Source of the DNA: Scortum barcoo
Taxonomy: Eukaryota; Chordata; Actinopteri; Centrarchiformes; Terapontidae
Length of the DNA stretch: 64,000 bases
NCBI GenBank assembly: GCA_023238725.1
Contig: CM041531.1
Span: 7,291,113 to 7,355,112, forward strand
Reading direction: 5' to 3'
Shown here in pieces: positions 49,180 to 60,407 of the stretch. Below the pieces are notes generated by a model. It was not told the origin of the DNA. It saw only the letters and a list, made by a program, of their open reading frames with translations, and made no database searches. Both the position numbers and the translations under genes were made by a program. Position 1 is the stretch's first letter, and the number at the start of each line of letters is the position of its first letter.

Positions 49180-49262
49180 CACAACTTTATAGACAAAATG
49201 ATTAATCCATTATTTGAGAAAATCCTCGACAAAATAATCAACAATGAAAATAAGTTGCAGGC
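49180..49262. repeat. abundant teleost dispersed repeat, copy 4 (fragment)
   Basis: tttatagacaaaatgattaa, then ccattatttgagaaaatcctcgac and ...aaaataatcaac, closing with a gttgcag that corresponds to the gttgcag(ccct) end of the family. Confidence 0.55.
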
Positions 49263-52200
49263 ATTATGTCCAGCAGATACAGAGCACTACTACACATGTA
49301 TACAGGGAAATACAACATTCACTCTTCTTCTAGCTTCACTTTGGGCTCCTCCAACATGCACCGTCTTTAGCCGCTAGAAACTCAATTTTTTTTAGCAGTT
49401 ATTCACCAACTTTGTCTGCCATTTCATGCTGGATTGGAAGTATACAATGAGTTTAGCCTTTGTAGTTTATTATATAATGAGCATTTGCATTTTTGCATTA
49501 AAGCTTTTAGCTAAGTGGAAAACAGGCTAAAAAAAGCTTGATACGCCTGCAGATGTGTGTGTTAAGGTGGAGTCTCTGTAAGTGACGCCTTTCACATTAC
49601 TGCTATTTGATTTAAATAAAAATATTGATTGATGCAGCTTCAAGTTTGTTTAAATAATGTACTTTAATACCTTTATAATATGAATGGTAGAGTGGATTTT
49701 ATACTGCTCCTCAAACTGTAAACCAAACAATAACAGCCTCACCTACTTCTCTTTACTCTGAGTCTCAGGCCTAATCAAATGTTTTCTGTTGTTCACGATG
49801 ATGCAGTTAGCGAGACACATAAAAACTGCATAATGATGCCGTGCATCTGCTTTTGTTCTGGTGGAATTTGGGATCTGAATTCAAAAATATGCAAAAGATC
49901 CACAGATACTGTCGACCTGCACAGCATGGTCTCCCACATTTCATGAAATTAACCCTGTGACTCAAACTACAAACATTCTCTGTGCACAAAAAAAACTGGG
50001 AGAAACGCTGCACGTGTTTCCCACTGCTGTAGGAATAACACAAACATAATAAAAACAGGCAGACACTGGAACAGTTTGATTATAGCAAGGAAGGCAGGCC
50101 AGAGGCTATAAAAAAAGTCATCTCAGTTGTCCTCTGTGGAGCAGTTCGGTTTGCCTCGTGAGCTTTTCAGAAACTGGAAACCACAGTTGATTTTCTACTA
50201 CAACTGACATTTTGAGGTGAGCAGGTCAGCAAAGATTACAGTATGATTTTTTAATGTTAACAGCTGAAATGTGAATTTGCGACCTGAGAAAGGAAAAACA
50301 ATGTGAAACAGATTGGTCTCGATTGAATGCAAAGATAAGAGAGGCAGTCGTGGCTGTTTTCTCTTTAAACCGGAAACAAGTGGCCTTGTTATCCCTTTAA
50401 CTTGAGATTTTTTTTCATTGTTTTATTGTTCACCAGAGCAGCTTTATGTTCACTTGGTGGGAGAGCATTTTCTACGGTGTTTCTTAAGTGTTTTCTACGC
50501 TTTCCAGCATGACATTTTATTAGTATGCTTTCTCTGTTGACTGCCTCTGGTTCTTGGAGGGGGAAGTGGAAGTCAGGATTGCTGTGGCAGGAAAGTTTGG
50601 ACCGACCGACCATGACGTGTATGCATGAACACACGTTAGAGACAACCACTGCTGACTTTGTTTTCTTTTTTTTTTAAAGAGATTTCAGTCACTCAATGTA
50701 GAGAAAATGTTTACATGGTGCAACAGACAGACAGGAGGAGGAGAAAGGAGTGGAGTAAATCACTGACACAAGGAAGGACAAGGGCGGGAAAACAACACAT
50801 CAGTCACCGGCCTAATAAAAGGTGCTGTTGAACCAGAATTGTCAAGGTGAACTGGGCAAAGTTTTAGCTATGTAAACATAACCTGAAACTTCCCTGAACC
50901 ATTACAAAAGGCGCTTAACTACATTGTCAAATAATGCAATGTGTGGGCAAAGAACATGTTTTCATGTTTTCATCCCACAGTTTAATGTCAACAATGCATG
51001 AAATCCTTTGAGAGAACTATCACAATGATATAGTCAATGAATTTTTTATTTTTTTTTAATATTACAGTGAGTCATCAGCAAGTCATCATAAACTGAACTT
51101 TAACAACAAAATCAGACATTTAGTATTGCCTTTCAAAATGACAATATGAGCGTTTTCCTGGCAACACTAAAAGCAGGAAAAAACACCTCTCAGCTTACCT
51201 CTAAGAAATAACTGAGATAGATGGAGAGATAGAGCAAGTAAAATCTTGTTGAGTTAGACAAATATTTAAGGTTTGGGTACACTAATGGTCATTTCCAAAA
51301 TAAACCAATGCTTACTGTTGATAGGACAGGGGGTATAATGTAAATAGCTGTTTACGGTGTGGGAGTCAGTTGAGGTTACGCTGCGATAGAACAACATCAC
51401 ACTTTTATTTATACTGTTGCTTCTCAGAGACAGCAATCATTGTTGTCTTTGTTGTCACAGGAGGATGCTTGTCTGGAAAAGATAACTTTAGTCATTTTTC
51501 CTTAGAGAACACTCTCAATTGATAGCTGGTGAAAATTACAAGAGTCTTACTACTCTGCAGACAGATGTGTTTAAAAAAAAAAAAAAAAAAAGCCCCACTG
51601 GAATGTATGTTGATTAGCATTTACAAAACGAACAGAAACCTGGCTGTCAATGTCCTGGCTTTCAATGTGAATTAAACATTTATTTAATATATTAAATGTA
51701 TGTAAGTAATTAATTACTGGCAGATGAGATTGGCATTTATAAAGGGTGTAATCTTTCACTGAAGAAATTATCATGGTTAATTAGGAGTTGGTCATAATGT
51801 TATGTGAATGAGATTTGTCTGTATTGAATTCTGATGGTTCACAACTACATGGCAAAGAACAAGCTTGAGCAAACAGCAGGCAGAAAAAACAATAAGATGA
51901 GCCAACCTCCTCCACCTCAATCTAGGCGAGCGCGCATATGAGATGCAGTGTCGCAGGAATGTCAAATCCTGTTTAATATGTAAGGATATGTATAACACCA
52001 TGAATCAGAATGACTATCAGCTTCTGTTTCCATCTTTGTCACTGTACAAGATCATTTTATGAGGACTGGGGCTGTGACTTTTTTATTCAAAATTCAAACT
52101 TTCATTTGAAAGTGGGGGAAGAAAATGACATTCACGCTGTAACAACCTGTTTAAACTCAAATAAAATTCACAACAGACAGTTTAAAAGTAGTTTGGTTTG

Positions 52201-52384
52201 TCGTCCAGCAGAGCGCATTCTTAAAATTAACTCTTGGCTTGACCCGCGCTGTGCCATTGATTGATTGGTCAGTAAACAAAAATGGAGAAAACTAGCTAGC
52301 AGTGCTGATCGGACAATCACGACACTGAAGCAATATGTGAAAGTATTTAAGGTTTTGCACCATATATGGGACTGCTCATCAATA

Positions 52385-52605
52385 GGGAGCCACTGGGATA
52401 ATTTATCGATAGTTTAAGTTTTCTAAGCAGTAATGGTAAAAGAAATTTCCTGGTTCAAGCTTACCCAAATGTACATATTTTCAACTTTTGTTAATCTTCT
52501 ATCATGGTAAGTAAAACATCCAAGTTTTGGGCTGTTTTTTGAAAAAAGAAAACTAAGGTGAATCAATAATCGTTGAATAGCAGCAATTGTTAGTTACGGC
52601 TCTAC
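52385..52605. repeat. abundant teleost dispersed repeat, copy 5
   Basis: Degenerate copy: ttatcgatagtttaagttttc, a middle with ccaagttttgggctg, and an end with gaatcaataatcgttgaata and ttagttacggctctac. Confidence 0.55.
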
Positions 52606-55129
52606 CATATTACATAGATTTAATGAGAGACAACTTAAAAAGTGAAACATCTTTTTTCCCTTGACAGCAGACCTGCTTTACCCTGCCAAATTTACTCAGG
52701 TTATTCTGGTGCTAAAAAAATACCTGTATATTTGTTGCACTACAGCTCAGCTTTGTGGTTCAAGAGGTGGGATTGTTGTAAATGTCTGGGTGTTAGTGCC
52801 CCTTGACCGCACTTTTAAACTCAATGTCCCACCTCTGATGGATTATTAGGCCTTCAGACCGACAGCGACAGCACATCCCACCCTTATCAATAGGAAACTG
52901 CATCAAATTGGCTAAAATGAACAATGCCCTTAGAATCCAATGTCTCTACCAATTTGTTCATCCTCATTGACTTGGCTGAATGGGGAAAACAAACTTTCAC
53001 GTTTCATTTGCGCTGGTAAGCAGCCATGCATCCGGACCCAGAGAGGAGAGCAAAAGGACATGTTTTAACTTTTGACACCACCGCTGGGCAAATTACATTT
53101 AAAAGGTCATTTTTATTAGAAGAGAGGCGGCCGCTGGCACTAGACTAAATCAGGAGTAGATCTTATGACCTTCCTAGTCACAAGCCACTGACATTTTGAA
53201 ATCGATAATCTTCTGATAACTCGCATGCTTAAAAAAACGGTTGCTGTTCAGGAACTTCAAACCTCGTCGGGTATGACGCTCAATATGTCAAAATGCTTTT
53301 TCCACAGCTGGCTGGGAAAAACCTGACTTTTCTGTGTCAAAGTGAGATTCAGTTTATCAAAAGATCTTCGAGACACAGTTTTTCGGTCTGTCTCTGCTGA
53401 CTAGACATTTGGAAACATCGGAATAATTGAGGTGGAAAGCCACAAAGAAACAGCATGTGTCTCGATGATGGGGGAGTTCACCTCATATTCTCATTACAGC
53501 TCACTCTCGCTTGTTAAGCCTATGCTGTAGAGAGGGACAGAGTCTCGGTATGCTTTTACTACCGAGGGTCACTGTAGGTGGAGGACTTCTCTCCCTCATA
53601 ATCTCCCATATCTGAGATTGAAGCAGACAGCCGAGAAGATCCCGGTGTCTGTTAGCTCCACCTCAAACCCCCAGGGTAATGGCTGAGCTTTTAGAGGACG
53701 AGATTACAGAGTGTGGGAGAGCGAAGGAGAAAGCTGGGAGTGGTAAGACAAGTTTTAAAATGTCTCTATACGTTCTCTGAAATGAAGCATGTTTGGGTCA
53801 GTGCTTCACTATAGGAAAATCATACAAACATGTTTACACGTCTTAAACTGGGATTCAGAACTTAAAGCACCAGTTGGTAGGAATAGGAGATTCTCTAAAA
53901 GTGCTCTTATTTTGAAAATTAGAGTGAGTATACACCCTGCTCCTCTTACTACAGTGTGCACCAGCTCATCTGCAAAGCAGCATCGATAAGTTTAATCTTT
54001 CTCTTTAACTTGCTTTTCTTCATTGCTCTTCTTCTGTTTACCTTATCTTTGGTGTAAACCGTTATTTTGTCATTCGGTTGCTGTTTATCTGCCGTCACAT
54101 CTGCTCGAAATAAGTGCATCTACAGTAGTAGAGCGAAGCCTGTGCCTCTGCTCTGATTGGCTGTTTTGATTCGGGCATGGTGGATTTTTGTCAAATGACT
54201 ACTAAAACTAACTAAAAGTCATATTTTAATGCGTTACCTACTTCCTCTTTAAGTGTTTTCATCCCATGAATAATTTGTGGTGAAATATTATTACCAGTCA
54301 TATGAGCAATTATCATGCCTTTTACAAACAAAAAAATATATTTCATCTATTAATTTTTCTCTACTCTCATGGCTGTGAGTGCTTCATCTGCTTTCCTCCT
54401 GATACAAAGTACCTCTGAGTGCTGCAGCATAAAATCAGAGGGGACCAAAAAAAATAATGCTAATGTTTGATCACTTTGTTAAAGTTTTTACTGGAATAAA
54501 CACAGACCTCATCCAAGCCTCACCAATGGTTGAAAGGTGCACTGTTAAAGATTAAATTTACTTTATATATGTGTGGACACCATCCGAATCACATGTCATC
54601 AGTGTGTAAATGACATCAAATTGTTAATACCACAAAGTTGTCACTATGACTAGACTGAGAAAGTATTAAAATGTTGAACTACCAACAATAAACCAGCAAT
54701 TTGCATGAACTAGACATTTTCACAAGGCCTTAATATCAAGTATTATGCAGTTACATTTGCTATTTTTAACATCTTTATGTCACACCTGTTTTCAAAAGCT
54801 GCACCGAGATTTATTCATTGACGACATTTTCATTTCTTGACCTCTCTGGCACAGTCAGTAATTGCGAGTGAGCCTCAGTAGCAGCTTGAGGCAAAAATGA
54901 ATATAAATCATTTCATGTTTCCAGTAGAAATCCACAGAAAGCCCATTCCTGAACTACAATGACTAACATGGAGTGTGACATGACCAAATGGTTTTTGATT
55001 CACTGTCCTCCATCAAACCAATTTATCTTGTCATTGTTATATTTCAACAGTTTGGGATGGCGTGCACTAGTGTGTCCGGTATGTTGCTAGCCAGCATATT
55101 CTTAAAGGTTTGTTGCATGGTTGAACATT

Positions 55130-55345
55130 AGTGGAGCTGCAACGATGAATCAATTAATTCATTGGTCAACTGACAGAAAATTAATCATCACCAATTTTAA
55201 CAATTGCTAACTGCAAGTTTTTTTAAGACTGGGCCACTTGGACTGTGCGAAAATCTAATAGGCATTTTTAGTATTATCTGATTTTACAGACAGAGCCATT
55301 AATCATGAAAACATTCATCAATAATGAAATTAATCATTCCTTGCA
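55130..55345. repeat. abundant teleost dispersed repeat, copy 6
   Basis: Begins gtggagctgcaacgatgaat, corresponds to the gctgcaac start of the family, and continues with caattaattcattggtcaac and repeated attaatcat motifs. Confidence 0.6.
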
Positions 55346-56659
55346 TCCACTGGTATGCTTCTGTATGTCTGCCAACTTCTGAAGGAGAGAAGTGTGCAAA
55401 GTAACAAAAGTTACTGTTAGTATGTCTGTATTGGAAGAATAAATTGAATTTAGTTTGATTAAGCCACTGGCAATACTTTCCAATACAAACTTAAACTCTC
55501 ATGATTTCGTTATATATCATAAATAAGCTGCTGTAGACATTACTGTACACCGTTTTCATACTGCAATTTCTTCAAATGCTGCCTTCAGTAGAGACAGTAA
55601 TTGGCAGATACCTGGTGTTTTGTTAAGGCAATCTGAAGTAAGTAGACGCCTCGAAACAGGCCATGTATATCAAAGCAGAGCTCCCAACTCAAGCTATGAC
55701 TTAGAGGCTTTATTAAACCGTTCACTGAAAGTCAGCCTCTATGAGGCCCACCAGGTATGATTGGTAAACTTTTTGAGAATTCCTGCATATAAATTACAAA
55801 TTTGTAGCATAAAATTAATAACTTGCATGCACATGAATGGTAATTCTTATCCTTAAATTGCTTGATTTGTTATTCTGAATTACTTTGTTCGCTTCAATTG
55901 TTGTTTGCACAAATCAACAGAAGATAGAGCATTTGTTATTTCATAAAATGTGAAATTAAAGACTGTTGGGATACTGCTGCTACCTGCTTTCATTTGGTGC
56001 TGAAATCAGTGACACAGGCCAGGTGCCAAAATGCATTAGTTTTACTAAAAAGCCAGTTCACAGTACTAATGTTAGTAGAATTCCCTTTTTTCTCTTAGAC
56101 CTCAAACCAACTGGCAGGTGCCAAGTTCTTCCATTTGCTTCTCAGGAGTATCGCCTCTATGACCTTGTTATGTTTGAACTTCTCTTCAGGAGACTTTTGG
56201 GTGGTGAAACCAACAGGCAACGCCTCAGGCAGCAACTCCCAATCCAGTGGCCATTTGGAGCTGAATATGTAAATTGTTATTTTCAGAGGATGCAGACTGA
56301 ATGAAAGGCAAGAGATAACCTGCCTTTATGTGTATTTTTTAACACAATGCAACATGGTATATATACATATAATATGTGTATGAGGTTTTGTATTTACTGC
56401 ACAATAGTAAATATTTCCATAAAAATATTTTAATCTGGGGCTTTCTCATTGTATCTCCATTTATTAGACTTGTATAAACTGCAGCACTGCGATAACAAAA
56501 AGAGCCTCACAATCTGTACTCCTTACTTGAATCTTGAAGTTTGGAGGTGAAGTGAAGTAGATCTGGGGGATGAGCCCCTCCATGACCAGTCTCTATCGGC
56601 AGAAGTGGTGCGTCATGAGCAGCCTGTATCGGGCTGTCTCACATATGAAAGCCCATATT

Positions 56660-56880
56660 GATATATTTTAACTGACTGAAGCAACAAATTGAATTAATCA
56701 AATGAATCAATTTGCCAAAATTCTTCATTTTTTTGAGGATTTGTTGTTTATTTCTCTTTAATATCACTGCAAATTAGAAATCTGGGAAAATATAGCATTT
56801 CTTTTACTTTTTGGACATTTTATACACTGAACTATTGATCAAGCAAATAACCAGCAGATTACTGAACTATGAAAATCAGC
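56660..56880. repeat. abundant teleost dispersed repeat, copy 7
   Basis: Degenerate copy: ttgaattaatcaaatgaatc, then tttttggacattttatacac and tgatcaagcaaataaccagc. Confidence 0.5.
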
Positions 56881-57154
56881 GAGGGAAGTCTGTTGAGTCC
56901 AGCTGGAGCCTTTAGCTGCATGTCATTCCTCCACTCTCTTTCTCTCTCATTTCCTCTCTATGTATTAAAACATAAGTAAGAATCATCCATTGCAGGTCTA
57001 CTTTCTTTAGTGTAAAATTCAGTAGGAACCACAAAACCTATTCAGCACTGGGTCAGTGCTTTGAGACAACATGTCAATGGAAAAACCTTGTTCATTTAAG
57101 GAACATACATTAACAACTGCAATATCACAATACAACCACATTAAGTGAAACAAT

Positions 57155-57189
<35 letters not shown>

Positions 57190-57190
57190 A
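57155..57190. repeat. CAA microsatellite (12 units)
   Basis: Uninterrupted aac units over about 36 bp. Confidence 0.95.
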
Positions 57191-58645
57191 ACCCAGTAAC
57201 TATCATTTCTCTGTGTGAAACAGATGAAAAGTGAAAGCTGCCATTCTTTGTTGTGTTCACTGATTCACTCAAGTCATGCAGGGGAGATGAAAACAGACAT
57301 GAGTGGGTGATTGCAAAAAGAGCTTTATAAGTGAAAATCAAGAAATGGATTTTGACCAGTGTGCTGCGATAGGAAAAGATTGTTCTGTGAAATACATGTA
57401 CAGTGTGTGTAGAGCTCCTGATTTTCACATTCGACCATTTTTTTCCTGACATAAAATGGATTTTTAAAAGCAGCACTGAATTTCACCCACATACTCTCTC
57501 CCCTGCATATCCAAATGTTCAGTTTCCTGCTGCAAGAATAAATCGGGGCCTCTCATGATGATGCATTTGAGAATATAATTCATTCAATAACGTGTATTGT
57601 TATTTTCACCCATCTACAATTCAAAACACAAACAGATTTCCGAATGGCTCCTGCAAAATAAAAAAACAAAAATAATGAGCCGTAGGTATGCTTAAAAAAA
57701 AAAAAAAATTCACCAACAATAAAAGAGTTTTCTGAAGTCAATGTGCCCTTCAGCAAAGAAACTCCAGCTGCCCCACTTTAGCTGCAAGACGTACAGTATA
57801 TGTTCCATTATTAAACTGCCGTGACTTGCTCCTCTGCATCACATACCACCTGGTGCACGTTCAATCTGAAAATGGTGTGCACCATTTTGCTACGGTTTCC
57901 GGGCTGAATGACACATTTCCTTGAAATGGTGCACTGCAGGCTTTGAGGTTCGTTTAATTTTGTTTGGTGGGGATGTCAGATGTTACCTAATCAGCAGCAA
58001 TGTGCATATAATAAAAAAAACAGTTTCCACATACACCTTTGCTTGATTGGGATGTTCTGGACAGCAAGGCCAGTGACTGTAACATTGAGTGCACTTTGTA
58101 GTATTAAACATTTCAAACCAGCTTTATCAGGCTCCTAAAATTCTTCGCAAAGAATGCAATGGATGGCGTTTTGAGCTGCCATCATTGCAACACAACAGGA
58201 TGTTCAGTGCACCACTGTTTCAAATTTTATCAGGGCTAAACGCACCCCATATTAAATAGTTTCAGTCCAAGCTTTCCTGTAATAGCTCTAATGACCCCTC
58301 AACTGCTTCTAATGACCCTAGTCTATGGTGATATTTCCAGCCACTCCCTTGTCAGCCTCTCATGATTTCAGGCACAATATAATTTTAAAATGTGTTCAGT
58401 GTTTTAATCTGACCAAACAAAACTGTACCAATGTATTAAGGTACAAAGAGCTAGCTCAATACATTAACATGTTTTGTTTCATGTGTTTGAGAAGAAAACA
58501 CACTTCTTTATTCGGCCCCAGTACAAAAGAACTAATCTTCCTAACACTGAAGTTATTGTATCAGTGTGCAACTTGAAAGTATCCCTGAATAGATAAGCCA
58601 TTAGCCTTTATTGTGGTCATGAATACTGGAGTGTTGATTTATGGT

Positions 58646-59104
58646 TGTTAGGTTAGGTGCACGGTGAAGTGGAGTTGGACCCAGATGCAGACGAGGCAGG
58701 AGGCAGATAGACGTTTGAACTCTTTATTAGAGGCAAACACGAACACAGGAACACAGGAACACAGGGACGAGGCAGGAACGCAGGAACACGGGTAGCACAG
58801 GGAAGCACAAGTAAGCACTAGAAACACAAGTACAAGAAGCACGGGGAAGCGCAAGAAAGACAAGTAGCACGAGAAAGCACAAGTAGGAACAACGACATGA
58901 CCAAGAACAAAGGAGAAGGACTGACTTAAATACACAGGAGGAAAGGGAAGTGGAAACAGGTGAAACCAATTGGGGCAGAGCAGGCAATCAAAAAAGGAGG
59001 GAAACACAAAGGGCAGGAAGCTAAAGTGCAAAACCAGTGAGTAAGAAAGACGAGACTACAAAATAAAACAGGAAATACACAACAGGTAACATACACACAT
59101 AACA
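58646..59104 (-). repeat. 3' LTR (complete, 459 bp)
   Basis: Minus-strand reading starts TGTTATGTGTG. It has a TATA-like GTATTTAAG near 58932-58925 and AATAAA at 58728-58723, and ends at 58646 with ...CTAACA. A run of 10-11-bp units such as aacacaggaac fills part of the region before the polyadenylation signal. Confidence 0.85.
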
Positions 59105-60085
59105 GTGGCACCCCCCCTCAAGGGATGGCTTCCAGACATCCCCAGAAAGTCCAACAAGGCTAAGCAGGGAGGGTGGAGGGCGTGCGGAGGAGGGATTCGG
59201 GATGGGCGGAGGGGTCTGGAGGAGGGATTGGGCCCTGGCGCTTGCACGGTGGCGGTGGCGAAGGCGGCTGCTTGGCGAGGCGAAGCCAGGAGCCCTCTGG
59301 CGGCCGGACGACAGAGGCGAAGATGAAGGCTGGAACCCTCGGGAGGCAGACGGCGGAAGCAGAACCCGGAGGCTTCGGGAGGCCGAATGAAGGCGGCAAG
59401 GCGATGGAGAACCCTCTGGTGGCCGGACGGCCGTGAAGGTGAAGACCTCTGGCGGCCGGCCCGGCGGATGCAGAACCCTGGAACTCGGAGGCCGGGCGGC
59501 GGAAGACCTCTGGCGTATGGCGGTGGCCCGAAAGCGAAAAACGGCCTTTCGGGCGGCGGACGGAGACCCTCTGGCGGCGGCGGCGGATGCAGAACCCTTC
59601 GGGCGAGGCATGGCGAAGACTTGGCACCTCTGGCGGCCGGCGGCGGCCAAGGCGGACGGCGAAGATGGAGACCCTCTGGCCGGCGGCGACCTTATCGCGG
59701 CGGTAAGGCGAAGGCTAAGACGGAGACCTCTGGCTGGCCGGTGGCGTGAGGCGGAACCCTTCAGGAGACCGGACATGGCGGTGGGTGGCGTGAGACCCTC
59801 CAGAGGCCGACAGCGGTGGCGAAGACGAAGCCCAGAACCTTCTGGTGGCCGGACGGTGGAGTGGAGGCGAAGCAAGGCGGGAACCCTCGGAGACCGGACG
59901 GTGTGGCCGAACCTCCTCTGGCGGCTGGCAACGGCGCGAATCAGTTCAGGAGAGGTGTCGGCCCGGGGAAGGCCGACGGAAAGGGCTCCGTCTCGGGGCA
60001 GCACTGGGAGGCTCGAGAGCTCAGAGCTCAGTCGGGGGCACTGGGAGGCTCACTGGGAGGCTCGAGCTCGAGCTCAGTCTGGGGG
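59105..60085. repeat. GC-rich degenerate minisatellite-like interior
   Basis: About 980 bp of strongly GC-rich sequence built from imperfect repeats around ccctctggcggccggacgg, with variants such as cctctggcggccggc, ctctggtggccggacgg and ccctcgggaggc at irregular spacing. The composition is unlike anything else in the window. Long overlapping open frames on both strands (up to 327 codons on the minus strand at 59021-60004 and 220 on the plus at 59433-60095) result from the lack of A/T-rich stop codons and have low-complexity Arg/Pro/Ala/Gly products. It adjoins the polypurine tract, so it lies at the 3' end of the retroelement body. Confidence 0.8.
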
Positions 60086-60402
60086 GCACAAGTAAGCACT
60101 AGAAGCACGAGGAAGCACAAGAAGCACGGGGAAGCGCAAAGAAAGACAAGTAGCACGAGAAAGCACAAGTAGGAACAACGACATGACCAAGAACAAAGGA
60201 GAAGGACTGACTTATTAAATACACAGGAGGAAAGGGAAGTGGAAACAGGTGGTGAAACCAATTGAAGGGGTGGATGGAGCAGGCAATCAAAAAAGGAGGG
60301 AAACACAAAGGGCAGGAAGTAAAGTGCTCAAAACCAGTGAGGTAAAGACGAGACTACAAAATAAAACAGGAAATACACAACAGGTAACAGACACACATAA
60401 CA
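60086..60402 (-). repeat. 5' LTR, truncated (317 bp)
   Basis: It aligns to 58805-59104 of the other LTR and lacks the 159 bp that carry the polyadenylation signal and LTR end. The two copies share long identical tracts such as aaagcacaagtaggaacaac and ccaagaacaaaggagaagg. They differ mostly by small insertions, for example cttattaaatac versus cttaaatac and ggtggtgaaacc versus ggtgaaacc. Confidence 0.85.
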
Positions 60403-60407
60403 ATGGT

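Larger units (their letters stand above)
47666..58640. other. gene-free sequence with repeat copies
   Basis: Contains four further copies of the same dispersed repeat (listed separately), a CAA microsatellite (57155-57190) and AT-rich DNA. A 33-codon opening at about 53680-53780 starts ATG and has a gtaaga after AGSG. A 112-codon opening at 55966-56304 shows no known domain. No gene is supported. Confidence 0.6.
58646..60402 (-). mobile_element. LTR retrotransposon derivative, internally deleted
   Basis: The element is flanked by a 5-bp target duplication, atggt, at 58641-58645 and 60403-60407. Its outer ends are tgtta and taaca, the TG...CA ends of an LTR element. A 459-bp LTR (58646-59104) and a partial LTR (60086-60402) are direct repeats around a GC-rich interior of about 980 bp. 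A polypurine tract on the minus strand (59122-59105, GAGGGGGGG) sits directly against the full LTR, so the element runs on the minus strand and that LTR is the 3' one. No gag, pol, primer-binding site or other coding region remains. Its general look is that of the Ty3/Gypsy-like LTRs common in fish, but the class is not proven. Confidence 0.85.

Noticed and set aside
53680..53780. ATG-started 33-codon frame MAELLEDEITECGRAKEKAG with a nearby gtaaga
   Set aside because: I considered it as a first exon or a diverged luzp2 end because of its E-C and Lys-rich pattern. The frame from the previous luzp2 exon would hit a stop, and similarity to the mammalian C-terminus is too slight.
55966..56304. 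112-codon plus-strand open frame
   Set aside because: No domain recognised. The internal ttctcttag could serve as an acceptor in another frame, but no protein match was seen.
57141..57476. 111-codon minus-strand frame ending in poly-Cys
   Set aside because: The C-terminal Cys run is the CAA microsatellite read in antisense. The rest has no recognisable feature.
59021..60095. Overlapping 327-, 220-, 155- and 120-codon openings on both strands
   Set aside because: They come from GC-rich degenerate repeats that lack stop codons in several frames. The products are low-complexity Arg/Pro/Gly/Ala, and the region is the interior of a deleted LTR element.
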